In this document: piece by piece, positions 7,428 to 15,100 of the stretch
How positions within the stretch are numbered: position 1 is the stretch's first letter
Layout: every line of letters begins with the position of its first letter
From: an uncultured Collinsella sp.
GTDB taxonomy: Bacteria; Actinomycetota; Coriobacteriia; Coriobacteriales; Coriobacteriaceae
NCBI GenBank assembly: GCA_902489855.1
Contig: CABUBS010000014.1
Location: 1 to 19,379 of the forward strand
DNA: 19,379 bases
Direction of reading: 5' to 3'
Notes under the pieces: generated by a model
Databases searched by the model: none
Told to the model about the DNA's origin: nothing
The model's input: only the letters and a program-made list of their open reading frames with translations
Made by a program: the position numbers and the translations under genes

Positions 7428-8277
7428 GTTTGAGTTCAACAAGGGCAAGATGGTCCCGTATCCTTCTGGCGCCATTGTCCCCGACCGCGACCTGGGCCAG
7501 CGCCCGGCGCTCGAGTGCATCCACCTGGGCATTGAGTTTGGCGGCCTCAAGGCGGTCGACGACTTTAGCCTAACCATCGGCAAGACCGAGATCGCCGGTC
7601 TCATCGGCCCCAACGGTGCCGGCAAGACCACGGTCTTCAACCTGCTCACCAAGGTGTACCAGCCCACGCATGGCACCATCCTGCTCGATGGTGAGGACAC
7701 CTCGGGCAAGTCGGTCTATCAGGTCAACCGCATGGGTATTGCCCGTACCTTCCAGAACATTCGCCTGTTCAATACCATGACGGTGGAGGATAACGTCAAG
7801 GTCGGTCTGCACAATCAGGAGCGCTACTCCGGCTTTGAGGGCGTGCTGCGCCTGCCGACGTATTGGAAGCACGAGAAGGCCGCCCACGAGCGCGCCATGG
7901 AGCTGCTGTCCATTTTTGACATGGAGCACCTGGCAAATGAACAGGCCGGCTCGCTGCCTTACGGCGCTCAGCGTCGTCTGGAGATCGTCCGCGCGCTTGC
8001 CACCAACCCCAAGCTGCTGTTGCTCGACGAGCCTGCCGCCGGCATGAACCCGTCCGAGACCGCGGAGCTCATGGAGAACATCGTCAAGATCCGCGACACC
8101 TTCGGCATCGCCATCATGCTTATCGAGCATGATATGTCGCTCGTTATGAACATCTGCGAGGGCATCTGCGTGCTTAACTTTGGCAAGGTTATCGCCAAGG
8201 GTACGGCCGAGGAGATCCAGAACAACGATGCCGTTATCGAGGCATATCTGGGCAAGCAGGATAAGGGGGAGAACTAA
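7417..8277 (+). CDS. livG: Branched-chain amino acid ABC transporter ATP-binding protein LivG
   Basis: This 286-residue ATPase is one of two nucleotide-binding subunits that power import on the inner face of the membrane. The Walker A motif GPNGAGKT is at 64-71, the Q-loop at Gln113 (TFQNIRLF), the LivG-type signature LPYGAQRRLEI at 180-190, Walker B LLLLDEP at 200-206 and the switch His238 (IEHDM). About 33 residues precede the ABC core, a longer lead than in many LivG proteins; they include MVPYPSGAIVPDRD and have no recognised role. AAGGAGG 9 bases upstream fixes the start at 7417, inside the end of livM. The frame is open back to 7390, but that extension has no ribosome site. Confidence 0.95.
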   Translation: MPSKFEFNKGKMVPYPSGAIVPDRDLGQRPALECIHLGIEFGGLKAVDDFSLTIGKTEIAGLIGPNGAGKTTVFNLLTKVYQPTHGTILLDGEDTSGKSVYQVNRMGIARTFQNIRLFNTMTVEDNVKVGLHNQERYSGFEGVLRLPTYWKHEKAAHERAMELLSIFDMEHLANEQAGSLPYGAQRRLEIVRALATNPKLLLLDEPAAGMNPSETAELMENIVKIRDTFGIAIMLIEHDMSLVMNICEGICVLNFGKVIAKGTAEEIQNNDAVIEAYLGKQDKGEN

Positions 8278-8991
8278 ATGGCAGAGCCGATGCTTTCCGT
8301 CTACAACATCAACGTCTGGTACGGCGCCATCCACGCCATCAAGGACATCTCCTTTAACGTTAACGAGGGCGAGATCGTGGCTCTGATCGGCGCGAACGGC
8401 GCTGGCAAGTCCACAACGCTCAAGACCGTCTCGGGCCTGCTGCGCTCCAAGACCGGCTCCATCAAGTTTATGGGCGAGGACATTACCCATACGCCCGCTG
8501 ATAAGCTGGTTGGTAAGGGCCTGGCTCAGGTTCCCGAGGGTCGTCGCGCCTTTTTGCAGATGACGGTCGAGGAGAACCTGGAGATGGGTGCCTATACACA
8601 GCCCAAGTCCACGGTGGCTCCGGGCCTGGAGCGCGTCTACGAGCAGTTCCCGCGCCTGAAGGAACGTCGTCGCCAGGTCGCCGGCACCCTTTCGGGCGGC
8701 GAGCAGCAGATGCTCGTTATGGGCCGCGCCCTTATGAGCAACCCCAAGCTGCTCATGCTCGACGAACCTTCCATGGGCCTGGCGCCGATTCTGATTGAGC
8801 AGATCTTCCAGATTGTCGAGGATTTGCATAAGGCCGGCACCACGGTGCTTCTGGTCGAGCAGAACGCCCAGATGGCGCTTTCAATCGCCACGCGCGGCTA
8901 CGTGCTCGAGACCGGCAAGATCACCATGACCGGCACCGGCCAAGAGCTCCTGCACGACGACAACGTCCGCAAGGCATATCTGGGTGGCTAA
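8278..8991 (+). CDS. livF: Branched-chain amino acid ABC transporter ATP-binding protein LivF
   Basis: This 237-residue ATPase is the second nucleotide-binding subunit and pairs with LivG. Walker A GANGAGKST is at 38-46, the Q-loop region near 84 (LAQVPEGRRAF), signature LSGGEQQ at 138-144, Walker B LLMLDEP at 158-164, and VEQN at 193-196 in the switch region, where LivF proteins carry Gln-Asn in place of the usual His-Asp. The ATG directly follows the livG stop and its ribosome site AAGGGGGAG lies inside the end of livG. It is the last gene of the transporter operon, and a perfect hairpin begins four bases after its stop. Confidence 0.96.
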   Translation: MAEPMLSVYNINVWYGAIHAIKDISFNVNEGEIVALIGANGAGKSTTLKTVSGLLRSKTGSIKFMGEDITHTPADKLVGKGLAQVPEGRRAFLQMTVEENLEMGAYTQPKSTVAPGLERVYEQFPRLKERRRQVAGTLSGGEQQMLVMGRALMSNPKLLMLDEPSMGLAPILIEQIFQIVEDLHKAGTTVLLVEQNAQMALSIATRGYVLETGKITMTGTGQELLHDDNVRKAYLGG

Positions 8992-8994
8992 CTA

Positions 8995-9022
8995 GTTACG
9001 CGGTTTTACCAAACCGCGTAAC
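8995..9022 (+). terminator. Perfect hairpin at the end of the liv operon
   Basis: GTTACGCGGTTT (8995-9006) pairs with AAACCGCGTAAC (9011-9022), a perfect 12-bp stem with a 4-base loop. It starts four bases after the livF stop, where a terminator is expected. No U-tract follows, so it is either a Rho-assisted or weak terminator or a 3'-end stabiliser. Confidence 0.55.
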
Positions 9023-9035
9023 GGCTCGACGCTGC

Positions 9036-9134
9036 AAGCCCGCCAGGGCGGCAATCTGCCTTTCAACTTCGGCGGCATGACCAGAAGGTCAATGCCGCCT
9101 TGTTTCAAGGCACCTTGCTCGCTCTGGCGGGCTT
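9036..9134. other. Branched inverted-repeat structure, unknown function
   Basis: An outer stem pairs AAGCCCGCCAG (9036-9046) with CTGGCGGGCTT (9124-9134) perfectly and extends inward by five further pairs, two of them G-T. Inside are three smaller hairpins: GGCA/TGCC (9050-9060); GGCGGCATGACC (9071-9082) with GGTC and ATGCCGCC (9087-9099) with one bulged A; and GCCTTG/CAAGGC (9097-9111), which competes with the previous one. No convincing gene is encoded here. It could be a structured RNA, an intergenic repeat or a miniature mobile element. Strand is not known. Confidence 0.45.
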
Positions 9135-9189
9135 TCGCTGACTTCGCCAAAACATCGACGTTGTGGCAGATGCCAACGACTACCCCTTT

Positions 9190-9258
9190 AAGTTGCGGTG
9201 GAATAGGGACTAAATGGGAGCCTCAGAGGCCAAAAGAGTCCCTATTCCACCGCAACTT
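9190..9258. repeat. 22-bp perfect inverted repeat, palindromic intergenic element
   Basis: The left arm 9190-9211 begins AAGTTGCGGTGGAATAGGG and is the exact reverse complement of the right arm 9237-9258. The 25-base centre contains its own palindrome, GCCTCAGAGGC (9220-9230). No transposase gene or obvious target-site duplication flanks it. The form is that of a REP/BIME-like or MITE-like element; this reading is inference, since only one copy is visible here. It ends 58 bases before cutC and is too long-looped for a normal terminator. Confidence 0.7.
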
Positions 9259-9316
9259 CATGGGGGTGTGTGACAATGCCCGTCGGAAAACATCTGCTGT
9301 CTTTGGGGGTCTATCT

Positions 9317-9994
9317 ATGCTGTACGAGTTTTGTGCCGAGAACTTTGAGCGAGTGCCGGCGGCTATCGATGCCGGTGCAAAGCGCATCGAGCTGTGCGAT
9401 AACCTTGCCGTCGGTGGTACCACGCCCTCGGCCGGCGTTATCAGCGCTACGACCAACTATGCCCACGAGCACGATGCACGGGTGATGTGTATGATCCGTC
9501 CGCGTGGCGGCGACTTTCACTACAACCAGGACGAGCTGCGCATGATGGAGATGGACTTGGGCCTTGCCGTGAGTGCGGGCGTTGACGGCTTGGTCTTTGG
9601 CTGCTGCAAACCCTGCGCTGGCGGATGGGCGCTCGACGAACTTACGCTTGGCGCCCTCGTGATGGCTGCGGGCTGCGCGACCGAGGAATGTAAGCGTGAG
9701 CCCATCGACATCACCTTTCACATGGCATTTGACCAGCTCTCGCCCGAGGCTCAGCTCGATGCGATTGATACACTTGCCGACTGCGGCGTTACGCGCATCC
9801 TCACGCATGGCGGCGCTGCCGGTACGTCGATCGAGGATAATTTCGATCACCTGGTCCGCTTGATCGAGTACGCGGACGACCGCCTGGCCATCCTTCCCGG
9901 TGGCGGCATTTCCACGGCCAACCGCGATACCGTGGCGGCGGCACTGGGCGTCTCCGAGCTCCATGGCACCAAGATCGTGCCGCTGGGGGTATAA
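9317..9994 (+). CDS. cutC: CutC family copper homeostasis protein
   Basis: This 225-residue protein is a CutC-family TIM barrel (PF03932), expected in the cytoplasm. Family motifs run in order: AGAKRIELC (19-27), GGTTPS (33-38), MIRPRGGDFHYN (59-70), FHMAFD (134-139, where many members have FHRAFD), RILTHGG (160-166) and PGGGI (194-198), then ELHGTKI near the end. It is slightly shorter than the E. coli protein at the C-terminus. CutC has been linked to copper tolerance, but its biochemical role is disputed and nothing here settles it. The ATG at 9317 is preceded by GGGGG at a 7-base spacing; the open frame reaches 9077 through the repeat structures without family sequence. The next gene starts three bases after its stop, so the two are probably co-transcribed. 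Confidence 0.92.
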   Translation: MLYEFCAENFERVPAAIDAGAKRIELCDNLAVGGTTPSAGVISATTNYAHEHDARVMCMIRPRGGDFHYNQDELRMMEMDLGLAVSAGVDGLVFGCCKPCAGGWALDELTLGALVMAAGCATEECKREPIDITFHMAFDQLSPEAQLDAIDTLADCGVTRILTHGGAAGTSIEDNFDHLVRLIEYADDRLAILPGGGISTANRDTVAAALGVSELHGTKIVPLGV

Positions 9995-9997
9995 CCC

Positions 9998-10795
9998 GTG
10001 GCGCTGGTATTTGACGTTCAGCAGGCGAACGGTAAGCCCGACGACAACCGTCGTCCCGGCACCGCGTGCCCCTTTTGCGATACCGAGGAACTCGCCAATA
10101 TCATCCGGCGCGACGGTGACTGCATCTGGCTCGAGAATAAGTTTAAGACCTTGCGGGCCACTCGCCAGACCGTATTGATTGAGTCGTCCGACCATGACGC
10201 CGACCTGGTGACCTATGCGCCGGACGAGCTGCATCATGTTATGCGGTTTGCCCTGGATTGCTGGCAGCGGATGATTGACTCCCGGCAGTATCGCAGCGTT
10301 CTCATGTACAAGAACAAGGGCCCACTTTCGGGCGGCAGTCTGGTCCATCCGCACATGCAGATTGTGGGTTTGGAGCAGGAGGACGGCTATGCGGCGCTGA
10401 CCTCAGCCAACTTTGAAGGCATCGATGTCTGGCGGCAGGGGAGAATCTCGGTCAACATCTCAACCGAGCCGATCATGGGATTCTTTGAGGTCAACGTCTC
10501 GGCTCCACAGGGAATCGCCGCCAGCGATGACGCACGAGACCAAGCCGAGGCGGATCTCTTTGCCGATGCGATCCAGGTAGCTCTGCGCTATATCCTAAAC
10601 GGGCACCACGGTGGTCGCGCAGAGTCGTACAACTTGTTCTTCTATCACCTGGGCGGTCGGACCATTGCCAAGGCGCTGCCGCGTTGGGTGGTTTCGCCCT
10701 ACTTTGTCGGCTATCGTTTGGCCCAAGTTAATGCCGAGACGACGCTCGATATCGATGCTGAGCGTCTGCGTGCGCATCTGGAAACGCTCGTATAG
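9998..10795 (+). CDS. GalT/HIT-superfamily protein, DUF4931-like
   Basis: This 265-residue protein resembles galactose-1-phosphate uridylyltransferase and other HIT-superfamily nucleotidyl transferases or hydrolases. A Cys pair CPFC is at 24-27, a typical zinc position in GalT relatives. YKNKGPLSGGSLVHPHMQI (104-122) matches the GalT active-site pattern ENxGxxxGxSxxHPHxQ, with His119 as the likely nucleophile. The closest annotated group I can name is DUF4931; substrate is unknown. It starts at GTG 9998 with GGGGG 8 bases upstream, inside the end of cutC, three bases after the cutC stop, which implies translational coupling. A true galT is less likely, since no galK, galE or other sugar genes are near. 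The gene ends 30 bases from the convergent transporter gene, and I see no hairpin between them. Confidence 0.82.
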   Translation: MALVFDVQQANGKPDDNRRPGTACPFCDTEELANIIRRDGDCIWLENKFKTLRATRQTVLIESSDHDADLVTYAPDELHHVMRFALDCWQRMIDSRQYRSVLMYKNKGPLSGGSLVHPHMQIVGLEQEDGYAALTSANFEGIDVWRQGRISVNISTEPIMGFFEVNVSAPQGIAASDDARDQAEADLFADAIQVALRYILNGHHGGRAESYNLFFYHLGGRTIAKALPRWVVSPYFVGYRLAQVNAETTLDIDAERLRAHLETLV

Positions 10796-10825
10796 CAAGA
10801 CTAACACCCACGTAATGCGGACAGC

Positions 10826-11824
10826 CTAGCGCGCCATGGCGTCGCGGCCAGCCTCGACCCGCTTGCGCTGGGCGGCGCGCTCCTCGCCGGTCAGGCGCTC
10901 AAAGAGGTGTCCGATAATTGAGGCCAACACCTGCTGAAACAGCGTGCCGCACATGACGGGGAATACCACTTCGCCGGGAAAATACTGCGTGGCGATGACG
11001 GCACCCGAAGAGATGTTGCGCATGCCGCAGGTAAAGCACATGGTGGTCGTCTCGCTATACGGCAGGTGCAGGGCACGGGCGATCAGGACGCCGATGATAA
11101 AGCCGCTGATGGCGAAGACCAAAATAAAGAGGGCGACTTCCAGGCGCACCGCGTTCATGTGTAGCACGTACTCGCTCATAGCGGTGGAGTTGGACGCGAT
11201 GACGCTTATCATCATGAACTTGCAGGCGGGCGAGAGCGCGGGAGAGAGTTTCTCGTGGCCCCAGCCGCGCGTGAGTTCATTGATGACAATACCGAGCACA
11301 GCGGGGATGGCGATCATAAAGGCCATGTTCTGCATCATGCTCGGCACGTCGATCGAGACGGTGGCGCCCAGCAGGAGCTTGAGCGTAAGCGGAATCGTCA
11401 CAGGTGAGATGACCGAGGACGTCAGGATGATGGTGAGCGCGAGCGGGCCGTTGCCGCCGAACATGCTGATCCACATAAAAGCGGTGACGGCCACGGGCAC
11501 GCTGTATTCGAGCACAATGCCGCAGACAAGGTTGGGGTTGGAGCCAAAGAAGAGTGACCCCATGGCATACGCCGCGATGGGAATAAGCACTGCCGAGACG
11601 AGCAGCGCCAAGACTAGGTGCAACGGACGGCGGAACACCTCGGTTACCTGGTGAAAGGTGTTGCTGAGCGCACCCTGAAACGTCATAAAGGCAAACAAGG
11701 TGGGAACGATGGGCTTGAGTACGCCAATCTGTTGGGGAAAGAGCACGCCGAGCGCCACGCAAATCGGAACGATGACCTGCATGTGCCCCGCGAGGAACTT
11801 TCCAAGTCCAGCCCATTGCTTCAT
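10826..11824 (-). CDS. Bile acid:sodium symporter (BASS) family transporter
   Basis: This 332-residue membrane protein belongs to the BASS/SBF-like superfamily, with roughly nine or ten hydrophobic helices. Visible stretches are VIVPICVALGVLFP, LHLVLALLVSAVLIPIAAYAMG, ALTIILTSSVISPVTIPLTLKLLLG and a late segment TTTMCFTCGMRNISSGAVIA, comparable with the polar crossover region of the fold. Members carry organic anions or similar solutes with sodium; the substrate here cannot be assigned, and the family name does not prove bile acid transport. Start: the ATG at 11824 has AAGGGAG upstream at an 11-base spacing. Upstream in-frame ATGs at 11854 and 11884 lack ribosome sites. It is transcribed alone, convergent with the DUF4931-like gene and divergent from recJ. 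Confidence 0.85.
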   Translation of the reverse strand: MKQWAGLGKFLAGHMQVIVPICVALGVLFPQQIGVLKPIVPTLFAFMTFQGALSNTFHQVTEVFRRPLHLVLALLVSAVLIPIAAYAMGSLFFGSNPNLVCGIVLEYSVPVAVTAFMWISMFGGNGPLALTIILTSSVISPVTIPLTLKLLLGATVSIDVPSMMQNMAFMIAIPAVLGIVINELTRGWGHEKLSPALSPACKFMMISVIASNSTAMSEYVLHMNAVRLEVALFILVFAISGFIIGVLIARALHLPYSETTTMCFTCGMRNISSGAVIATQYFPGEVVFPVMCGTLFQQVLASIIGHLFERLTGEERAAQRKRVEAGRDAMAR

Positions 11825-11904
11825 ATGCCCCGTGACTCCCTTTTCCCATAAATGCATTTGAATGGATATGCTAGACGCTCGCATGCGTCCGTGCGTCAGA
11901 AACG

Positions 11905-11919
11905 CTCGAATATTTCGAG
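11905..11919. promoter_or_regulatory. Short palindrome in the transporter/recJ intergenic region
   Basis: CTCGAA-TAT-TTCGAG is a 6-bp perfect inverted repeat with a 3-base centre. It overlaps a second pair, CGAGG (11916-11920) with CCTCG (11931-11935). The site lies about 80 bases upstream of the transporter start and 65 bases upstream of the candidate recJ -10 box, so it could be an operator for either gene. No regulator is encoded nearby. Confidence 0.3.
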
Positions 11920-11983
11920 GCTATTACCGCCCTCGTTTATCGAAACCGCGGCGTGCTGGACGTTGTACGTTCGTGCCGCACGG

Positions 11984-11989
11984 TATAAT
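11984..11989 (+). promoter_or_regulatory. Candidate -10 box for the recJ-relA operon
   Basis: A consensus TATAAT lies about 57 bases before the leader ORF and 109 before recJ. A poor -35 candidate, TTGTAC (11963-11968), has only a 15-base spacer. The position suits the start of the recJ-relA transcript. The perfect -10 in a GC-rich context supports it; the weak -35 lowers confidence. Confidence 0.45.
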
Positions 11990-12045
11990 AAATCCGTTCA
12001 ACAGATCTGCCTGCCGAAGCGGGCATACACAGAGGACTCATCGCT

Positions 12046-12111
12046 ATGAACCGTGAGAGGTATCGCGGCGACCTGCCCCTATCGGGGGTGGGCGCCTATG
12101 TCATCGCTTAA
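12046..12111 (+). CDS. Possible short leader ORF overlapping the recJ start
   Basis: A small ORF starts MNRERYRGDL and encodes 21 residues ending at TAA 12109-12111, in a different frame from recJ and overlapping its start by 14 bases. AGAGGA (12031-12036) lies 9 bases before the ATG, a better ribosome site than the GGGGGTGGG used by recJ. Such an arrangement would couple recJ translation to that of the leader. There is no run of one amino acid that would indicate attenuation. The peptide resembles nothing I know, and the ORF may be chance. Confidence 0.35.
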   Translation: MNRERYRGDLPLSGVGAYVIA

Positions 12112-15100
12112 GACGACGCATCGCTGGGCGGTCGCTCAGCAAAACCCCGAACTCGAAAAGGAGCTTTCGGCTGGCCTGGGAATACCCGGGCTGGTGGCGC
12201 GCATTATGGTTGCGCACGGCATTACATCCATCGAAGAAGGCCAGCTGTTTTTGACGCCTTCGCTCGATCGCGACTGGGCTGACCCACTCATTATCCCGGG
12301 CATGTCGGTCGTTGCCGACCGCGTCGAGCGTGCTATTCGCAACCACGAGCACATCGCGGTCTTTGGCGATTTTGACGTTGACGGTATTACGTCGACCTGT
12401 CTGTTGACCGAGGCACTGCGCACGTTTGGCGCCGATGTCACGCCGTTTATTCCGCATCGCTTTGACGAGGGCTACGGTCTCTCGCGCGCGGCGCTCGACC
12501 GCGTTAACGAGCTCGCTCGCCCCCAGTTGATCGTGACCGTCGATAACGGCATTGCCGCCAAGGAAGAGGTTTCCTATTTGGAGAGCCTGGGAATCGATCT
12601 GGTGGTCACGGACCATCACGAGCCCTCCGACCAGGTGCCGCAGGGTGTGCCCCTGACCGACCCCAAGCTCGAGGATGAGGGGCCCTCGCGTGAACTTGCC
12701 GGTGCTGGTGTGGCGCTCAAGCTGGTGCAAGTCCTGGGTGAGCGCCTGGGCAAGCCGTCGTATTGGCGTTCGCTAATCGAGGTCGCGGCGCTGGGCACCG
12801 TGTCCGACATGATGCCGCTCACGCCCGAGAACCGTGCGCTGGTTGCCGAGGGCATCCAGCAGATGCGCGTAACCGCTCGCCCCGGCTATATCGCGCTTGC
12901 CGCGCTCGCCAAGGCGGACCTTTCGAGCATTACGGCGGATGGCCTATCGTTCTCGCTCATTCCCCGCTTAAACGCTGCCGGTCGCATGGCCGATCCCAAG
13001 CTGGCGCTCGACCTGCTGCTTGCCCGCGATCCCATCGAAGCAAGTGCGCTGGCGGCTGAGCTCGAGGAAATCAACCGCCAGCGCCGTGAGATCGAGGCGG
13101 AGCTCACGCGCGATGCCATGGCAAAGGTCGAGAAGACCTATGACGGCGGACGCGCGATCGTTGTGGGCGGCGAAGGCTGGCACGAGGGCGTCAAGGGCAT
13201 CGTGGCAAGCCGTCTGACCAACCGCTATCACGTGCCGGCGCTGCTGTTCTCGATCGAGGACGGTATCGCACGCGGTTCTGGTCGCTCGGTGGGCAAAGTT
13301 AACCTGTTTGACGCCGTCGAGCGCTGTTCCGACCTGCTGATTCGTCGCGGCGGACATGCCGGTGCGGTGGGTGTGACCATCGAGGCATCCAAGCTCGACG
13401 AGTTCCGCCGCCGCCTTTCCGCCGTGCTGTCCGAGCTTCCCGCCGAGGACTTTGAAGACACCGACGAGGTCGCCGCCACCGTCGACCTTTCCGAGCTGAA
13501 TATCGAGACCATCGAGCAGATCTCCCGTCTTGAGCCGTTTGGCCAGGGCAACAAGGTGCCGCTGCTGGCTGCCGAGGGCGTGACGATGTGCGACCGCGCC
13601 GTGGTGGGCAAAACCGGCGAGCACATGCGCTTTGTGGCGACCGATGGCGCCGCGAGTGTGCCGGCCATTATGTTCCGCGTGCCGCAAATCGATAAGCTCA
13701 TCAACTGCGATAGCGCTGTCGACTTGGTGTTCGAGGCCGTTGCCGAGCATTGGCAGGGGCGTGTGAAGCCCAAGCTCATGATCAAGGATGTTCTGGTCCG
13801 CGATACCACGCTGCCCAGCGTCGACGATCCGGCATGTGAACTTCGCCGCGGCGTGCAACCGGCGGATTCTGGCCTGCGCCTGGAGTCGCGTAAACGCGAG
13901 ACGCTCGCCCAGCTTTCCTATACCGAGCTCACGCGCTCGCTTATCCATAGCTTTATCGGCTCGAACCAGCCGCACCGCGCGCAGGTCGAGGCGCTCGATG
14001 CCCTGGCCGATCACCAAAGTGTTCTGGCCGTTATGGGGACGGGGCGCGGCAAGTCGCTCATCTTCCATGTGCATGCCGCGCGCGAGGCGGTCCTTCGCGG
14101 GCGTGCGAGCATCTTTGTCTATCCGCTGCGCGCGCTCGTTGCCGACCAGGCCTATCACCTCTCGTCGACGATGGCAGCGCTTGGCATTGGCGTTGGCGTG
14201 CTGACCGGCGAGACCGTGGAGGCCGCACGCGATGACGTGTTCGCCGGTCTAGCTTCGGGCCGTACCGGTATCGTGCTCACGACGCCCGAGTTCCTGTCTA
14301 TCCACCGTGACCGTTTCGCGCGTTCGGGCCGCATCGGCTTTGTCGTTATCGATGAGGCGCACCACGCCGGCCTTGCCAAGGGCGGCGACCGTAGCGCCTA
14401 TCTTGACATGCCCGATATCCTCAAAGCCCTGGGCGACCCGGTCGTTATGGCTGCGACGGCCACCGCGACGGCTCCGGTCGTAGCCGAGCTTGCCCGCATG
14501 TTGCCGATCACTCGCACGGTGGTCGACGAGACGGTGCGCGAGAACCTGCTGCTCGAGGACGACCGCGACCTTGCGAGCCGCGAGAACCGTTTGGTGTCGA
14601 TCGTGGCGACGGGGGAGAAGACCGTCATTTACGTCAATTCGCGCGACCAGTCCGTGGCGCTCGCCAAGACGTTGCGCAAGCGTGTGCCCGATTGCGCAAC
14701 CCATATCGCGTTCTATAACGCGGGGCTTGCGCGTTCCGATCGCCGTCGCGTGGAGGAAGCATTCCGAGACGGAAGCCTCAGCTGCATCGTTTCGACCTCC
14801 GCCTTTGGCGAGGGCGTCAACCTGCCCGATATCCGCCATGTCGTGCTCTACCACATGCCGTTTGGCGCCATTGAGTTCAACCAGATGAGCGGGCGTGCCG
14901 GTCGTGACGGACAGCCCGCCGTGATCCATCTGCTCTATTCGTCGCGCGACGCCCGCATTAACGAGCGCCTGCTCGACTGCTATGCGCCCGAGCGCGACGA
15001 ACTCGTCACGCTCTATCGCGCGCTGCAGACCATGTGGCGCTCCAACCGCGGCAAAACCGGGGATGATTCATTCTGCGCGAGCGATATCGACATCGCGCAG

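Noticed and set aside
5433..7709. A 758-residue open frame on the minus strand across livH, livM and livG
   Set aside because: It is antisense to three well-recognised genes. Its product is rich in Asp, His, Gly and Arg with no domain pattern, as expected from the complement of GC-rich coding DNA.
9077..9316. An 80-codon N-terminal extension of cutC
   Set aside because: It translates through the inverted repeats, does not resemble CutC proteins, and a good ribosome site with the family-typical N-terminus exists at 9317.
9998..10795. Naming the DUF4931-like protein galT
   Set aside because: The active-site motif is of GalT type, but the protein is shorter than GalT and no galactose genes are nearby, so the specific function is not supported.
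10796..10825. A shared terminator between the convergent DUF4931-like and BASS genes
   Set aside because: The 30-base gap has no inverted repeat or U-tract that I can see; any terminator must lie inside a gene or be Rho-dependent.
134..11824. A bile acid module made of the SDR gene and the BASS transporter
   Set aside because: The genes are more than 9 kb apart, on separate transcripts, and both families are broad. The SDR does not show a sequence I can tie to a specific hydroxysteroid dehydrogenase.
11852..12049. Two overlapping plus-strand ORFs of 64-65 codons in the transporter/recJ gap
   Set aside because: They lie across the candidate recJ promoter, have no ribosome site and no recognisable sequence.
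12968..14158. A 396-residue minus-strand open frame inside recJ (and similar ones at 14249-14929 and 15347-16516)
   Set aside because: They are shadows of the recJ fusion and relA reading frames, without motifs or ribosome sites of their own.
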